Assembly (NCBI RefSeq): GCF_008923245.1
Contig: NZ_WBOS01000017.1
Coordinates: 39,357 to 103,356, forward strand
Direction: 5' to 3'
Source of the DNA: Cytobacillus depressus
Lineage (GTDB): Bacteria; Bacillota; Bacilli; Bacillales; Cytobacillaceae
DNA: 64,000 nt
Shown: piece by piece, positions 43,374-52,804 of the stretch
Layout of the letters: the number at the start of each line of letters is the position of its first letter
Numbering within the stretch: position 1 is the first letter of the stretch
Made by a program: the position numbers and the translations under genes
The notes under the pieces: generated by a model
What the model saw: the letters and a program-made list of their open reading frames with translations, nothing else
Databases searched by the model: none
Told to the model about the DNA's origin: nothing

Positions 43374-44145
43374 TATTAATTCCTCCTCTCTTAGAACTAG
43401 TACCTATACTATTGTTGTTTTCAACCTTAATCATAGGAATATAATCTCCGTATTCGACTTGTTTTTTTATTTCTTTAAATTCATCGATCTGTATTTCCTT
43501 AAAAGTAACATTATTCCCTGCATGGAGTAAAAATGGCTGGTTTGCCTGCGAATCATACAAACGTATGGGAGTTTGGCCTATTAATCTCCATCCACCCGGA
43601 CTTTCAACAGGATAAATACCAGTTTGATTATTTGCAATGCCTACACTTCCTGGAGGAATCGAGATACGAGGACTTTCTAATCGAGGAGTAGCTATTCTTT
43701 TTGACATTCCCCCCATAAAAGGATAACCAGGAGTAAAGCCTAAAAAATATACTAGATAACAGGCTCCACTATGGATAGAAATAACTTCTTTTGGTGAAAG
43801 GTTGTTATGGATAGCTACACTTTCCAGATCAGGTCCTTGTTCTCCACCATAAAGAACAGGAATCTCAATATGTCTTCTTTTCTCATAACAGCTATTGTCC
43901 TTAGTGATTTCCAAACGTTTAAGCTTCTCGATAGCTTGTCGATAAGACAAACGTAAAGGATTGTATTGAACGAGTAAAGACCGATATCCAATAATTACTT
44001 CACCAAAACCTTCTTCGGCCTCGTTTGCAATAAGATTTGATAAATTAATAATTCGTTTATTAGTTACTTCATCGATACCAACATCGAGTTCCATCAAGAT
44101 TGACGAATCTCCAGCAGCACTAAATCTAAATTCCAATTTAATCAT
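43366..44145 (-). CDS. pxpB: 5-oxoprolinase subunit B (KipI family)
   Basis: The 259-residue protein has FTPGYPFMGGMSKRIATPRL and GSVGIANNQTGIYPVESPGGWRLIG, the KipI/PxpB core. It forms the active enzyme with PxpC and PxpA. It is the first of the three genes; a terminator at 44411-44452 separates it from the MFS gene, so pxpBCA should have its own promoter in 44146-44410. The last codons carry the ribosome site of pxpC. Confidence 0.94.
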   Translation of the reverse strand: MIKLEFRFSAAGDSSILMELDVGIDEVTNKRIINLSNLIANEAEEGFGEVIIGYRSLLVQYNPLRLSYRQAIEKLKRLEITKDNSCYEKRRHIEIPVLYGGEQGPDLESVAIHNNLSPKEVISIHSGACYLVYFLGFTPGYPFMGGMSKRIATPRLESPRISIPPGSVGIANNQTGIYPVESPGGWRLIGQTPIRLYDSQANQPFLLHAGNNVTFKEIQIDEFKEIKKQVEYGDYIPMIKVENNNSIGTSSKRGGINNF

Positions 44146-44410
44146 TCCTTTAAGAGGAAAATACTTTTATAAATATATCCTTTATAAAGTTAACACATCA
44201 TTCATTAATACCTTATATTTCATACAATAATATGCTAATTACTTTTTAATTAAGTATAAAGTAATCATAATAAGTAAATCGAGAAAAATCAATTGATTTA
44301 ACAGAATCTTTTAACATTACTGATTTTTCCGAACTAGTAATAGAGAATAAAAAAGAATTACTTAATAACAAACAATAGTAAAAATAGAAAAGCGCCAATA
44401 GTCAAAAAGC

Positions 44411-44452
44411 AATGGGACGTAACTGATTGTAAACAATTAGTTATGTCCCATT
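44411..44452 (-). terminator. Terminator of the DUF2848-nitrilase-MFS transcript
   Basis: AATGGGAC...GATTGT pairs with ACAATT...GTCCCATT, a stem of about 19 bp with one mismatch, 30 bases past the MFS stop codon. Confidence 0.85.
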
Positions 44453-44482
44453 GTATTAAGTCATTGATTTTTAAAGAAATAA

Positions 44483-45805
44483 TTAATCTTCTTTTTGATA
44501 TTTAATATCTACATACCTCAGTGCAAATAATGCTACTAATGCTGCTAAGATAATATACCCACTAATAGCGTAGCCACTATCAAACTTTTTAAGTAGAAAA
44601 GTAGAAATTAATGGAGCAAGTCCTCCTCCAATCAAACCTCTAAACATAAAGGTTATAGCTGATCCACTAAATCTAAGATGTGCAGGAAAACTAGAGGCAA
44701 TAACCGGAGCCAGAGGTGCCCACATTATGGAATGAATGAAAAATGCTATAATAACTGCTATGAAAATTAATCCTGTACTTTTAGTATTTAGTAAATAGAA
44801 ATACGGCAAAGCCCACAAGATAAGTAATATATTACCAAATCCAAGGATTTTTTTAGGACTTATTTTATCGCTTAAATATCCAGATGTAAAGATTGTAAAC
44901 ATTGCTACTACTGCACCTATAAGTGTTGCGTTAACGAATATTGATTTATCTAGCCCTAAAAATGTTATTCCGTATGTCGTAGTATAAAAGGCAAACACTC
45001 CAAAAGCAATATCGCTACTAACATTTGAAAATACTCCGGATATTACTTGCTTACGATAATGTTTAAATACAGAAACAAAGGGTAGTTTTGGTAATTCTTT
45101 TTCATTAAGGGCTTTTTGGAATGAAGGAGTTTCTAATAAATTGAATCTAATGACTAATCCAATAACCACTAAAATTATGCTAAAAATAAACGGTACTCTC
45201 CAACCCCACGTTTGGAAACTATCGCCAGAAATATTAATAAAAAGAGATGTTATAGCTGTTCCTAGGATTAATCCAAGAGGGACTCCAATTTGAGGCAAAG
45301 CGGCCATAAAACCTCTATTTTTATTAGTTCCCCACTCCATCGAAATAAGGACTGACCCTGGCCATTCCCCTCCAATAGCAATTCCTTGTAAAAATCTAAG
45401 TACTGTAACTAAAATAGGGGCGTAAAATCCTATTTGTTCATATCCAGGTAATAAACCTATAAGAACAGTTACAGCTCCCATTAAAATTAAGGTTGCTACT
45501 AAAGAAATTTTTCTACCAATTTTATCCCCTAAATGTCCAAATAAAATTCCCCCTATTGGTCTTGCGACATAACCAACAGCATAAGTTGTAAAAGTTAACA
45601 AAGTTGCAACATATGGGTCGTGTTGCGGAAAAAATAACTGTGGAAATATAATAGCAGCCATTGTTCCGTATAGGAAGAAATCATACCATTCTATAGTTGA
45701 TCCTAATACACTTGAAATTCCTGCAATTTTTTGTTGCTTACTACGATCAATATGAGCTGTATCATTTGCAGTAATATGAACCCTTTCTTCCGCAATTTTA
45801 TTCAT
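44483..45805 (-). CDS. MFS transporter, metabolite:H+ symporter (MHS) type
   Basis: The 440-residue, 12-span protein has the MHS features STIEWYDFFLYGT, FGHLGDKIGRKISL and a RFLQGIAIGGEWPGS segment after span 4. Relatives carry organic acids, shikimate, proline or betaine. Between a nitrilase and pxpBCA it may import 5-oxoproline or a related amide. The ATG at 45805 has AGGGGG 8 bases upstream; ATGs at 45811 and 45823 are less well placed. Confidence 0.92.
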   Translation of the reverse strand: MNKIAEERVHITANDTAHIDRSKQQKIAGISSVLGSTIEWYDFFLYGTMAAIIFPQLFFPQHDPYVATLLTFTTYAVGYVARPIGGILFGHLGDKIGRKISLVATLILMGAVTVLIGLLPGYEQIGFYAPILVTVLRFLQGIAIGGEWPGSVLISMEWGTNKNRGFMAALPQIGVPLGLILGTAITSLFINISGDSFQTWGWRVPFIFSIILVVIGLVIRFNLLETPSFQKALNEKELPKLPFVSVFKHYRKQVISGVFSNVSSDIAFGVFAFYTTTYGITFLGLDKSIFVNATLIGAVVAMFTIFTSGYLSDKISPKKILGFGNILLILWALPYFYLLNTKSTGLIFIAVIIAFFIHSIMWAPLAPVIASSFPAHLRFSGSAITFMFRGLIGGGLAPLISTFLLKKFDSGYAISGYIILAALVALFALRYVDIKYQKED

Positions 45806-45874
45806 TAACATTCCCCCTATCAAATTGTCATTATTTTGGTTTTTCGACTTAAATTTACTTTATTATTTTCAATC

Positions 45875-46672
45875 TTATAAACCTTGTTTATATAAATTGG
45901 GTACTCTACTAGAGAATACTGGTACTTCTTTTCGAGCTTCCAATGTTTCTTCAACATCAATTGAAATAAATAGCGATTCTTCATCTGTAGTAGATCCTTG
46001 TATTAATGTATTTCCCCAAGGATTAATGACCATGGAGTTACCACCAAAAGTATAGGTTTGATACGAGCCAACGTTGTTGCATGATACAACAAACATTTGA
46101 TTTTCAATAGCACGTGTAATTTGAATGTTTTTCCAATGGTTAAGACGGTCTATAGGCCATTCTGCGACGATAAACAAAACTTCGGCTCCTTCCAATGCAA
46201 GCGGACGGATAATTTCCGAAAATCGTAAGTCGTAACATATGATGAGTCCCATCTTAATTCCATCAAGCTTGAAAACTTCGGGAACCTTCTGGCCTCCCAC
46301 CAAATACTTAGGCTCGTTTAGCATTGGAACCAAATGAACTTTATCATATTGATAGACTGTATCTCCCTGTCGGTTTATTACAACCGCTGTATTATAGACC
46401 TTTCCATCTACCTTATTTGCAAATGAACCTCCAATAATATTGATGTTAAAAGTTTTGGCGATAGTTTTAAGGAAAGGTACTATCGTTTGGCCATTATCGT
46501 CTGCATAAAGATGGATGTCCTCCAAAGTGTAGGAGGTTGTCCACATTTCTGGCAGTACAATTAGGTCCGGCGCGGATATCTTCACTTCCTTTTCAATCCA
46601 GGCGTGGACTTTCTTGAGATTTTCCGATGGATTACCGGGGATAATTTCCATTTGATAAATTGAAATTTTCAT
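45875..46672 (-). CDS. Carbon-nitrogen hydrolase (nitrilase superfamily, omega-amidase-like)
   Basis: The 265-residue protein has the Glu-Lys-Cys triad: Glu in LIVLPEMWTT, Lys in YDKVHLVPM and Cys in LIICYDLRFSEI. Length and motifs fit the omega-amidase/MtnU branch, which removes ammonia from keto-acid amides. It lies 3 bases downstream of the DUF2848 gene and upstream of the MFS carrier. The real substrate is unknown. Confidence 0.92.
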   Translation of the reverse strand: MKISIYQMEIIPGNPSENLKKVHAWIEKEVKISAPDLIVLPEMWTTSYTLEDIHLYADDNGQTIVPFLKTIAKTFNINIIGGSFANKVDGKVYNTAVVINRQGDTVYQYDKVHLVPMLNEPKYLVGGQKVPEVFKLDGIKMGLIICYDLRFSEIIRPLALEGAEVLFIVAEWPIDRLNHWKNIQITRAIENQMFVVSCNNVGSYQTYTFGGNSMVINPWGNTLIQGSTTDEESLFISIDVEETLEARKEVPVFSSRVPNLYKQGL

Positions 46673-46675
46673 CTT

Positions 46676-47368
46676 TTACACCTCCATATCTAATCGAGTA
46701 ATTGCATATTCTGCATGTATTTCGTCATTTCGAACCTTATCGATAAATGTCATTTTAAATCCACTGCCATATTTAAATCCTTCTAAAAGCGGTACTGTTC
46801 CTGAGAAAATGACGCAATTTCTCATAGATATATTCTTCTTATTGAGAAAGGCTTTTATTTCATCCAAAGGAATGATCTCGCTGATCTTCGCTCTTTGATA
46901 ATCCTGCCATTGCCATTTATCGTCTATATAAACTTGTGAATTTAAAGTAAGGTCGTCCCAGTGATCAATTACTTCGTTAAGCTTCCATGCCTTTTGAGCC
47001 AGCGGTTTATCGCAAATTTGTTTTGATTGATTAATATCAATCGTTTCTAATGAGCGATCCGTATGGTCGCTACCTACAGTGATATATACCTCATCATCTA
47101 AATCTCCGAATACTAAAACCAGTTCTGCTTCACCACTTGATTTTCCACCTAATACTTCAATTTCCTCCGTTTGGTTAAGACTATTTCTGCGAATTGGATA
47201 AAGAGTTGGGATTTCTAACGGACGCGGTACTCCGATTTTTTCCAACTCGACAATATGCTCCATTGTTTTTTCGATATTGCGCCCAGCGTAGCCAATACAA
47301 TATACATTGTTAATTGTAATCTCTTTTTCTTCTCTATTAACAGTTAATGGTAATGTTATAGCTTTCAT
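46676..47368 (-). CDS. DUF2848 family protein
   Basis: The 230-residue protein contains the GSDHTDRSLE motif and NVYCIGYAGRN of DUF2848, a family related to fumarylacetoacetate hydrolases but without known function. It is the first gene of an operon with a nitrilase and an MFS carrier, so it probably acts in the same breakdown route. AAGGAGATG precedes the ATG. Confidence 0.85.
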   Translation of the reverse strand: MKAITLPLTVNREEKEITINNVYCIGYAGRNIEKTMEHIVELEKIGVPRPLEIPTLYPIRRNSLNQTEEIEVLGGKSSGEAELVLVFGDLDDEVYITVGSDHTDRSLETIDINQSKQICDKPLAQKAWKLNEVIDHWDDLTLNSQVYIDDKWQWQDYQRAKISEIIPLDEIKAFLNKKNISMRNCVIFSGTVPLLEGFKYGSGFKMTFIDKVRNDEIHAEYAITRLDMEV

Positions 47369-47389
47369 TTTACATCTCCTTTTCCAAAA

Positions 47390-47408
47390 CGTTATTATTG
47401 TGATAACG
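47390..47408. promoter_or_regulatory. Inverted repeat just upstream of the DUF2848 gene
   Basis: CGTTAT-N7-ATAACG lies 10 bases before the ribosome site. It could be an operator in the leader. The cognate regulator is unknown. Confidence 0.4.
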
Positions 47409-47536
47409 ATTATTACTTCTCTTCAACTATGTCAATAGATGCCATTGTTTTCGTTAAAATGCTCCCATTGAAAATCGCATTTTTTATTTCACCGTAGATA
47501 ATTTCATATTGTTATCCTTATTTTCCCAATAGGCGT

Positions 47537-47551
47537 AATTTTCAGACTATT
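47537..47551. promoter_or_regulatory. CodY-box-like motif downstream of the DUF2848 promoter
   Basis: AATTTTCAGACTATT differs at 2 of 15 positions from the CodY consensus and lies about 25-40 bases past the predicted transcription start. Control of a nitrogen catabolic operon by CodY is plausible. Confidence 0.4.
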
Positions 47552-47573
47552 AATCATAAATCCACTCCATATA

Positions 47574-47611
47574 ATGTATACATCATACATTGTACATAGA
47601 TTTTTTGTCAA
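47574..47611 (-). promoter_or_regulatory. Sigma-A promoter with overlapping palindrome for the DUF2848 operon
   Basis: TTGACA (47611-47606) and TATGAT (47587-47582) are 18 bases apart on the minus strand. The perfect palindrome ATGTATACAT (47574-47583) overlaps the -10 side, and a related ATGTACAAT lies in the spacer, a layout expected for a GntR/FadR-type repressor site. No such regulator is adjacent. Confidence 0.65.
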
Positions 47612-47902
47612 TATATTTTCATAATTTTCTATATCTTTTAAAAATAGAGAAAATACCTCTTTTCTTTCCCTTCATAAACATGTAAAATTTGCAAAACATA
47701 GGCTTGTTGCCCAAATAAACTAAACTGCCACAACATAATGAAAAAACAAAGAAGAGAGTTGTCCCCTCTCCTTCGAATCTTATCTCTTCTACCAAATAAA
47801 TTAAGCTTGAATCCTATAATGCAAACTCCTAGAGCCTGCACCCATGCCGAGCACACAACGAAAAATCCCTTAATGATCGATATGCATTAAGGGATTTTGT
47901 GT
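47612..47902. other. Region with two minus-strand terminators, no intact gene
   Basis: GAAGGAGAG/CTCTCTTC at 47751-47774 followed by T-rich sequence, and AAAATCCCTTAATG/CATTAAGGGATTTT at 47862-47897, are both terminator-like on the minus strand. The second ends the 47903 gene. Nothing recognisable lies between them, so a small transcript or a lost gene is possible. Confidence 0.55.
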
Positions 47903-48484
47903 TTACTTTGCCAAGGTATTTTTCTCCTGAACTAAAATAAATGCTTTTGATTCCTGCCATAAAATAATCGCTGTCAAAAGATAAAGAATAGATAGCAAAA
48001 TAGGTAAGAGAAGAAAGGCCTGACTGATCAAAATATAACCGAAAATAAAAGAAATCAATGCCATTGTTATCGTAAAAATACAATATGTTTTACTTTTGTA
48101 TACCCATAAATACGGAAGGAAATGCGAAGCGCCTAATACTCCGATTGCCATTGGGATCAATTCATACTGTTCGATGTAGATCACTATCCAAACGGGCAGG
48201 AAGAACGCCTGAATACCGCCAACAATACCGCCTAATACTCCTAAAGGATTATTGCTTAAAAGATTAACCTTTAGCACCTTACTAACAGCAATTGCCAGCG
48301 GAAAAATGCTGCACGTGCCAACCAGATAGCAGAGGGCAAGCTGTGACTTGCTTTCAATAAAGAAGCCTAAACTAAACATAACAAGCCAATAAACCGTGCC
48401 AGCAATGAAGAAAGGATAGCCTTTCTTGCCTTCAAAAATAAGATGATTCTTTAAATCATCCAGAGTCATATTTTTGTAATTCAT
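47903..48484 (-). CDS. Hypothetical membrane protein (six spans)
   Basis: The 193-residue protein has a short hydrophilic N-terminus (MNYKNMTLDDLKNHL) and about six predicted spans. It may belong to the DUF7010-type family of Bacilli, but I am not sure. The ATG at 48484 is preceded by AGAAGGAGAAG. It stands alone. Confidence 0.75.
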   Translation of the reverse strand: MNYKNMTLDDLKNHLIFEGKKGYPFFIAGTVYWLVMFSLGFFIESKSQLALCYLVGTCSIFPLAIAVSKVLKVNLLSNNPLGVLGGIVGGIQAFFLPVWIVIYIEQYELIPMAIGVLGASHFLPYLWVYKSKTYCIFTITMALISFIFGYILISQAFLLLPILLSILYLLTAIILWQESKAFILVQEKNTLAK

Positions 48485-49002
48485 AACATCTTCTCCTTCT
48501 AATTTTTCCGTTTAGGCAAATGGATATTACAAAAAAGTATTAAAAGGTTGCTAACGTAAATATTAGGCACTTCATCCCTTCCGCAGTAGAAAAAATAACA
48601 CACAGTCCCTATCAGATGTCTAATATCCATAGCTGAATCATACTATTTAATGCAATATTTTTCCATAATCTTATTGAAAATTCATTAAATTATTTATTCG
48701 CTGAATTACGTACAGCGTATATCCCTCGAATCAATTAGTGACATAATTCCAATTTGAAATATTAAAATTCGCAGAAATTAAATTACACCTAAAAGACACC
48801 CCCCTTTAACCCGACCAGTCTGATTTTTTCCATTTGCCCACTACTTTTAATCTTTATATATTTAGAATTTGGAGGAATGAACACGGTGGAAATAAAAAAT
48901 CCCGACAATCTTTACTATTAAAAAGATCAGTCGGGATTTTTTATTTGTTTGTGAAAGTAATATTGTTGTAAATGACTGCGTGGCTTTCAATTTCTTCTAT
49001 AG
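48485..49002. other. Intergenic region ahead of hmgA's 3' end
   Basis: No normal gene is present. A 14-codon frame at 48879-48923 (MNTVEIKNPDNLYY) has a good GGAGG site and may be the stub of a lost gene; it runs into the terminator at 48894-48942. Confidence 0.45.
48894..48942. terminator. Terminator of the tyrosine-degradation operon
   Basis: AAAAAATCCCGAC pairs with GTCGGGATTTTTT, with an inner ATCTTT/AAAGAT stem. It lies about 60 bases past the hmgA stop on the minus strand and has T-runs both ways. Confidence 0.85.
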
Positions 49003-50154
49003 TTAAACCCAAGTAAACATATATTTCTCATCTTCAATTGCTTTCGTTTGTTTAACCACTTTCAACGGTTTAAACGTATCGATCATGACAGCAAGCTCCA
49101 AAGTTTTTTTCTTCCCGATACTTGCTTCAGTCGTACCCGGATGTGGCCCGTGCGGAATTCCGCTCGGATGGAGAGTGATTGATTCTTTATTAATCCCCTT
49201 CCTGCTCATGAAATTCCCTTCTACATAGTAGAGGAGCTCATCACTGTTTACATTGCTATGGTAATACGGGGCAGGAATGGCTTCGGGATGATAGTCAAAT
49301 AATCTTGGCACGAAAGAACAAACAACGAAATTATGCCCTTCAAAAGTTTGGTGCACAGGAGGCGGCTGATGAACCCTCCCTGTAATGGGCTCAAAATCTT
49401 CTATATTAAAGACCCACGGATATAAATATCCATCCCAGCCTACAACATCTATGGGATGATGATTCAGGATATGAGAATGGAGGTAACCTCTTGTCTTCGT
49501 TATGACTTCATATTCCCCTTTTTCATCAAATGTTTCTAGGAATTCCGGCCCTCGAACATCCCGCTCACAGAACGGACTATGCTCCAAGAGCTGACCAAAC
49601 TCATTTCGATATCTTCTTGGTGATGTTATTTGACTAAAGGATTCGACAATTAGCGCTTTTGTCTCTTCATTCGCATCCGGAATAAAACGGTATATCGTTC
49701 CAATCGGAATAATGACATAATCACCCGGACGATACGTTATCGTTCCGAACATCGTTTCAAAGAGCCCTGTTCCATAATGAATAAAAAACATTTCGTCGCC
49801 ATCGCCATTTCGATAAAAACTTTTCATCGGCTGATTTATTTTTGCTGTCGCAATGAGCAAATCATCATTCCCTAACAAATACTCTCTTCCTTGGAGCGCA
49901 TCCCCTTTTTTCTGAATTTTATCAGTCATTAAATGACGATGTTTTAATGAGGTTTGGTCCTCATATTCAGGTAGGTACTTTCCAATTAATTCTGATCGTA
50001 CAACTTCCGTCGGTAAATAATGATGATACAAAATGGATTGGGTTCCTGAAAAACCTTTTGTACCCATAACTTGCTCTCTGTAAAGACTGCCATCTTCTTT
50101 TTTAAACATCGTGTGGCGTTTGTGAGGGATTTTCCCCATCTGCCGATAAAACAT
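49003..50154 (-). CDS. hmgA: Homogentisate 1,2-dioxygenase (Bacillus-type)
   Basis: The 383-residue cupin protein begins MFYRQMGKIPHKRHT. The iron-binding part includes GWDGYLYPWVFNIEDFEPITGRVHQPPPVHQTFEG and the C-terminal HPSGIPHGPHPGTTE. It opens the ring of homogentisate to maleylacetoacetate. It is the last gene of the hppD operon, which fixes its role. Confidence 0.92.
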   Translation of the reverse strand: MFYRQMGKIPHKRHTMFKKEDGSLYREQVMGTKGFSGTQSILYHHYLPTEVVRSELIGKYLPEYEDQTSLKHRHLMTDKIQKKGDALQGREYLLGNDDLLIATAKINQPMKSFYRNGDGDEMFFIHYGTGLFETMFGTITYRPGDYVIIPIGTIYRFIPDANEETKALIVESFSQITSPRRYRNEFGQLLEHSPFCERDVRGPEFLETFDEKGEYEVITKTRGYLHSHILNHHPIDVVGWDGYLYPWVFNIEDFEPITGRVHQPPPVHQTFEGHNFVVCSFVPRLFDYHPEAIPAPYYHSNVNSDELLYYVEGNFMSRKGINKESITLHPSGIPHGPHPGTTEASIGKKKTLELAVMIDTFKPLKVVKQTKAIEDEKYMFTWV

Positions 50155-50169
50155 TATTCCACCTCACTT

Positions 50170-51078
50170 TTAAATGATCGTATTTTTTAATGATCCAAGA
50201 GCGGTTATTTCTAACTCTACTTCATCCCCTGGTTCTAACCAGCGATGAACATCGGTCCCAAGCTCTAATATACAGCCGCTTCCGACTGTACCAGATCCAA
50301 TTAAATCACCAGGATATAAATTCACCCCATCTGAAGCCCTTTCAATCATTTCAGCAAATGAATAGTAAATATCTCGCATATTTCCTTCTGAAAGAAGGAC
50401 GTTATTCACCTTCGCAGTCATTGTTAAGTCATAGCCGTTCTCAACCCGATATTCTTCTAATTCATCTTTTGACACAAGATACGGACCAATGGTTGTCGCA
50501 AAATCCTTGCCCTTCGCAGGCCCAAGACCTACCTTCATTTCTTTTCTCTGAATATCTCTTGCACTCCAGTCATTCAAAATACAGTAGCCAAAAATATATT
50601 CGTCCGCGTTTTCAGCTTTAATATTCATCCCTTCTTTGCCAATTACACACGCAATTTCTAATTCATAATCAAGCCAATTGCATTGTTTTGGCCGGACAAT
50701 CGCCTCATTTGGCCCCTTAATCGCTAGATGGTTGGAGTAATAAAAGACAGGAATGTCATACCATTCAGGCATCATTTCTAAACCACGGCTCTCTCTGGCG
50801 GTTTTTACATGCTCTTCAAATGCATAGAAATCTCGAAAGCTCCTCGGATTTGGCAGCGGGGCATTAAGTAAAACATTTTCAAGAGAGTAAACACCCTTCT
50901 CATTATCAGAAAGGGAAGACAAATAGTTTAAAAAAAATGTGTGATTTTCCACAAATGAAAGCATGTCTTTCGGCAGCACCCCATTGGAGGCTTCATGCAT
51001 ATCAATGACAAATTGGTCATTTTTCATCCATCCAGCGCGAATGGACCCATCCTCTTTTTGGAAGGTTACGAATTTCAT
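50170..51078 (-). CDS. Fumarylacetoacetate hydrolase family protein
   Basis: The 302-residue protein has the FAH fold features DYELEIACVIGKEG (metal-binding acidic residues), YCILNDWSARDIQRKEMKVGLGPAKGKDF and GSGTVGSGCILELG. It should cleave fumarylacetoacetate, or directly maleylacetoacetate, to acetoacetate plus a C4 acid. It is 15 bases upstream of hmgA. No maleylacetoacetate isomerase gene is in the cluster. Confidence 0.92.
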   Translation of the reverse strand: MKFVTFQKEDGSIRAGWMKNDQFVIDMHEASNGVLPKDMLSFVENHTFFLNYLSSLSDNEKGVYSLENVLLNAPLPNPRSFRDFYAFEEHVKTARESRGLEMMPEWYDIPVFYYSNHLAIKGPNEAIVRPKQCNWLDYELEIACVIGKEGMNIKAENADEYIFGYCILNDWSARDIQRKEMKVGLGPAKGKDFATTIGPYLVSKDELEEYRVENGYDLTMTAKVNNVLLSEGNMRDIYYSFAEMIERASDGVNLYPGDLIGSGTVGSGCILELGTDVHRWLEPGDEVELEITALGSLKNTII

Positions 51079-51082
51079 AGCA

Positions 51083-51703
51083 TCACCCTGGATTTGTTTT
51101 TCTTACTAATTCAAATACATCTGTCATTGGCTTGGTATACATTTGACCAGCAAGACGACCAATAGGCTTCAGTTTTTCAGAGTTAATTCTTCCTTTATCA
51201 TATAGCTCATCTGCTACATGGACATGTTCAACCTTTCCAATAACGAGACTGCCAGCCCCCTTATGTTCACCAAAATGAAGGACATCGTATAATGTACATT
51301 CAAGATGAACTTTAGATTCTTTCACCCGTGGCGGTTTAACTGTTTCACTTGTCACTTTTGTCAGACCAGCAATAGCCATTTCATCAGTTTCAGCAGGAAA
51401 TTCTGTCGCACAAATATTCATTTGTTCTACGAAGTCCTCACTTACGATATTAATGACAAACTCCTTTGTTATTTCAATATTTTTGAGTGTATCCTTTTTT
51501 GCACTGTCGGATCCTCTTCTCATCGGGGAAAAGCAAATGAGCATAGGATCCGCACATATGGCCGTAAAGAAACTGAAAGGAGCCGCATTGACAACACCTT
51601 TTTGATCAATCGTTGTAACAAAAGCAATAGGGCGAGGCAAAATGGAACCGACTAAAAGTTTATATGCCTCTCTCCACTCAAGATTACTTGGGGTTATCTC
51701 CAT
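51083..51703 (-). CDS. Flavin reductase-like (FMN-binding split barrel) protein
   Basis: The 206-residue protein begins WREAYKLLVGSILPRPIAFVTT and has CFSPMRRGSDSAKKDTLKNI, the pattern of the flavin reductase-like/DIM6 family that binds FMN. Members are often found in Bacillus homogentisate clusters, but their exact role there is unknown. It lies between the aminotransferase and FAH genes with gaps of 4-20 bases. Confidence 0.88.
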   Translation of the reverse strand: MEITPSNLEWREAYKLLVGSILPRPIAFVTTIDQKGVVNAAPFSFFTAICADPMLICFSPMRRGSDSAKKDTLKNIEITKEFVINIVSEDFVEQMNICATEFPAETDEMAIAGLTKVTSETVKPPRVKESKVHLECTLYDVLHFGEHKGAGSLVIGKVEHVHVADELYDKGRINSEKLKPIGRLAGQMYTKPMTDVFELVRKTNPG

Positions 51704-51723
51704 CTTTACACCGCCCGATCTTT

Positions 51724-52800
51724 TTAAATTTTGCTTAACGCTTCTACAAATGCTTCATTATCTTTTCGATTACCAAACGTCATTCTAAAGGCATCAGCAT
51801 AGCCATTAAGCTTCATCTGTCTGACTAAAAACCCTTTAGTAATTAATTGCTCTGTCACTGGAATTTGACTGTACACATAAATAAAATTCGTTTGTGAATG
51901 GAAAAATGGCAAACCAAATTTTCTTAACTGCTCACAAACATAAGCTCTTTCTACAGCATTTTTCTCCGCACAGTCCCGAATGAAATCTTGGTCTTCCAGT
52001 GCGTAAATCGCAGCCACCTGTGCAACTTGATTGACATTAAAAACATCCTTCACCTTATGAAGTTCCTTTACGATTTGTTTATTCATCATCCCGTATCCGA
52101 CCCGTAAGCCTGCTAACCCATATATTTTAGAAAAAGTCCGCAAGATAACTAAATTAGGATGGGATTCAAGAAGGGGAATGGAGTGCAAATATTGATCTGA
52201 AGTCACATATTCGTAATATGCCTCATCTAAAACCATTAATATATGTGCTGGAACCTTCTTGATAAATTCGGCCAGCTCTTCTTTTCCGACAATCGTTCCA
52301 GTTGGGTTATTAGGATTACAAATAAAGATCATTTTTGTTTTTGCTGTTATATTTTCAAGCATGGATGGTAAATGATGAACCCCATTTATTAATGGGACCT
52401 TAATTGCTTTTCCCCCTTCAATTACAACATTTGTTTCATACCGGGGAAAGGTGATATCAGCCATGATCGCTTCATCACCTTTATTAATATATGCCCGTGT
52501 TAACAGCCTGATTAATTCGTCTGACCCATTCCCTGCTAGCAGCTGATCTTCTTTTATTTGATAAAATTTAGCCAGCCGCCTTATTAATGCGGATGTGTGA
52601 CCATCTGGATAGAGATGAAGTGAATTCAGCTGTTCCTTCATCGCGTCTTTCACCTTTTGGGAACAGCCATAAATATTTTCATTATCAGACATTTTCCGAA
52701 TAATATTTAAACCGTATTTCTCTTTTAACTTTTCTGGTGAGAGGCCAATAGGATAAGATTGTATTTGCTCAAGCTCACTTTTTGTCAGTATTTTGGCCAT
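51724..52800 (-). CDS. HisC-like aminotransferase, probably aromatic amino acid
   Basis: The 358-residue fold-type I PLP enzyme related to histidinol-phosphate aminotransferase has GNGSDELIRLL, FICNPNNPTGTIVG, DEAYYEYV and the PLP lysine in LRTFSKIYGLAGLRVGYG. In this operon it most likely converts tyrosine to 4-hydroxyphenylpyruvate for HPPD. The start at 52800 (MAKILTKSEL) follows the hppD stop by 4 bases; a longer frame upstream is only hppD read in another phase. Confidence 0.9.
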   Translation of the reverse strand: MAKILTKSELEQIQSYPIGLSPEKLKEKYGLNIIRKMSDNENIYGCSQKVKDAMKEQLNSLHLYPDGHTSALIRRLAKFYQIKEDQLLAGNGSDELIRLLTRAYINKGDEAIMADITFPRYETNVVIEGGKAIKVPLINGVHHLPSMLENITAKTKMIFICNPNNPTGTIVGKEELAEFIKKVPAHILMVLDEAYYEYVTSDQYLHSIPLLESHPNLVILRTFSKIYGLAGLRVGYGMMNKQIVKELHKVKDVFNVNQVAQVAAIYALEDQDFIRDCAEKNAVERAYVCEQLRKFGLPFFHSQTNFIYVYSQIPVTEQLITKGFLVRQMKLNGYADAFRMTFGNRKDNEAFVEALSKI

Positions 52801-52804
52801 ATAT

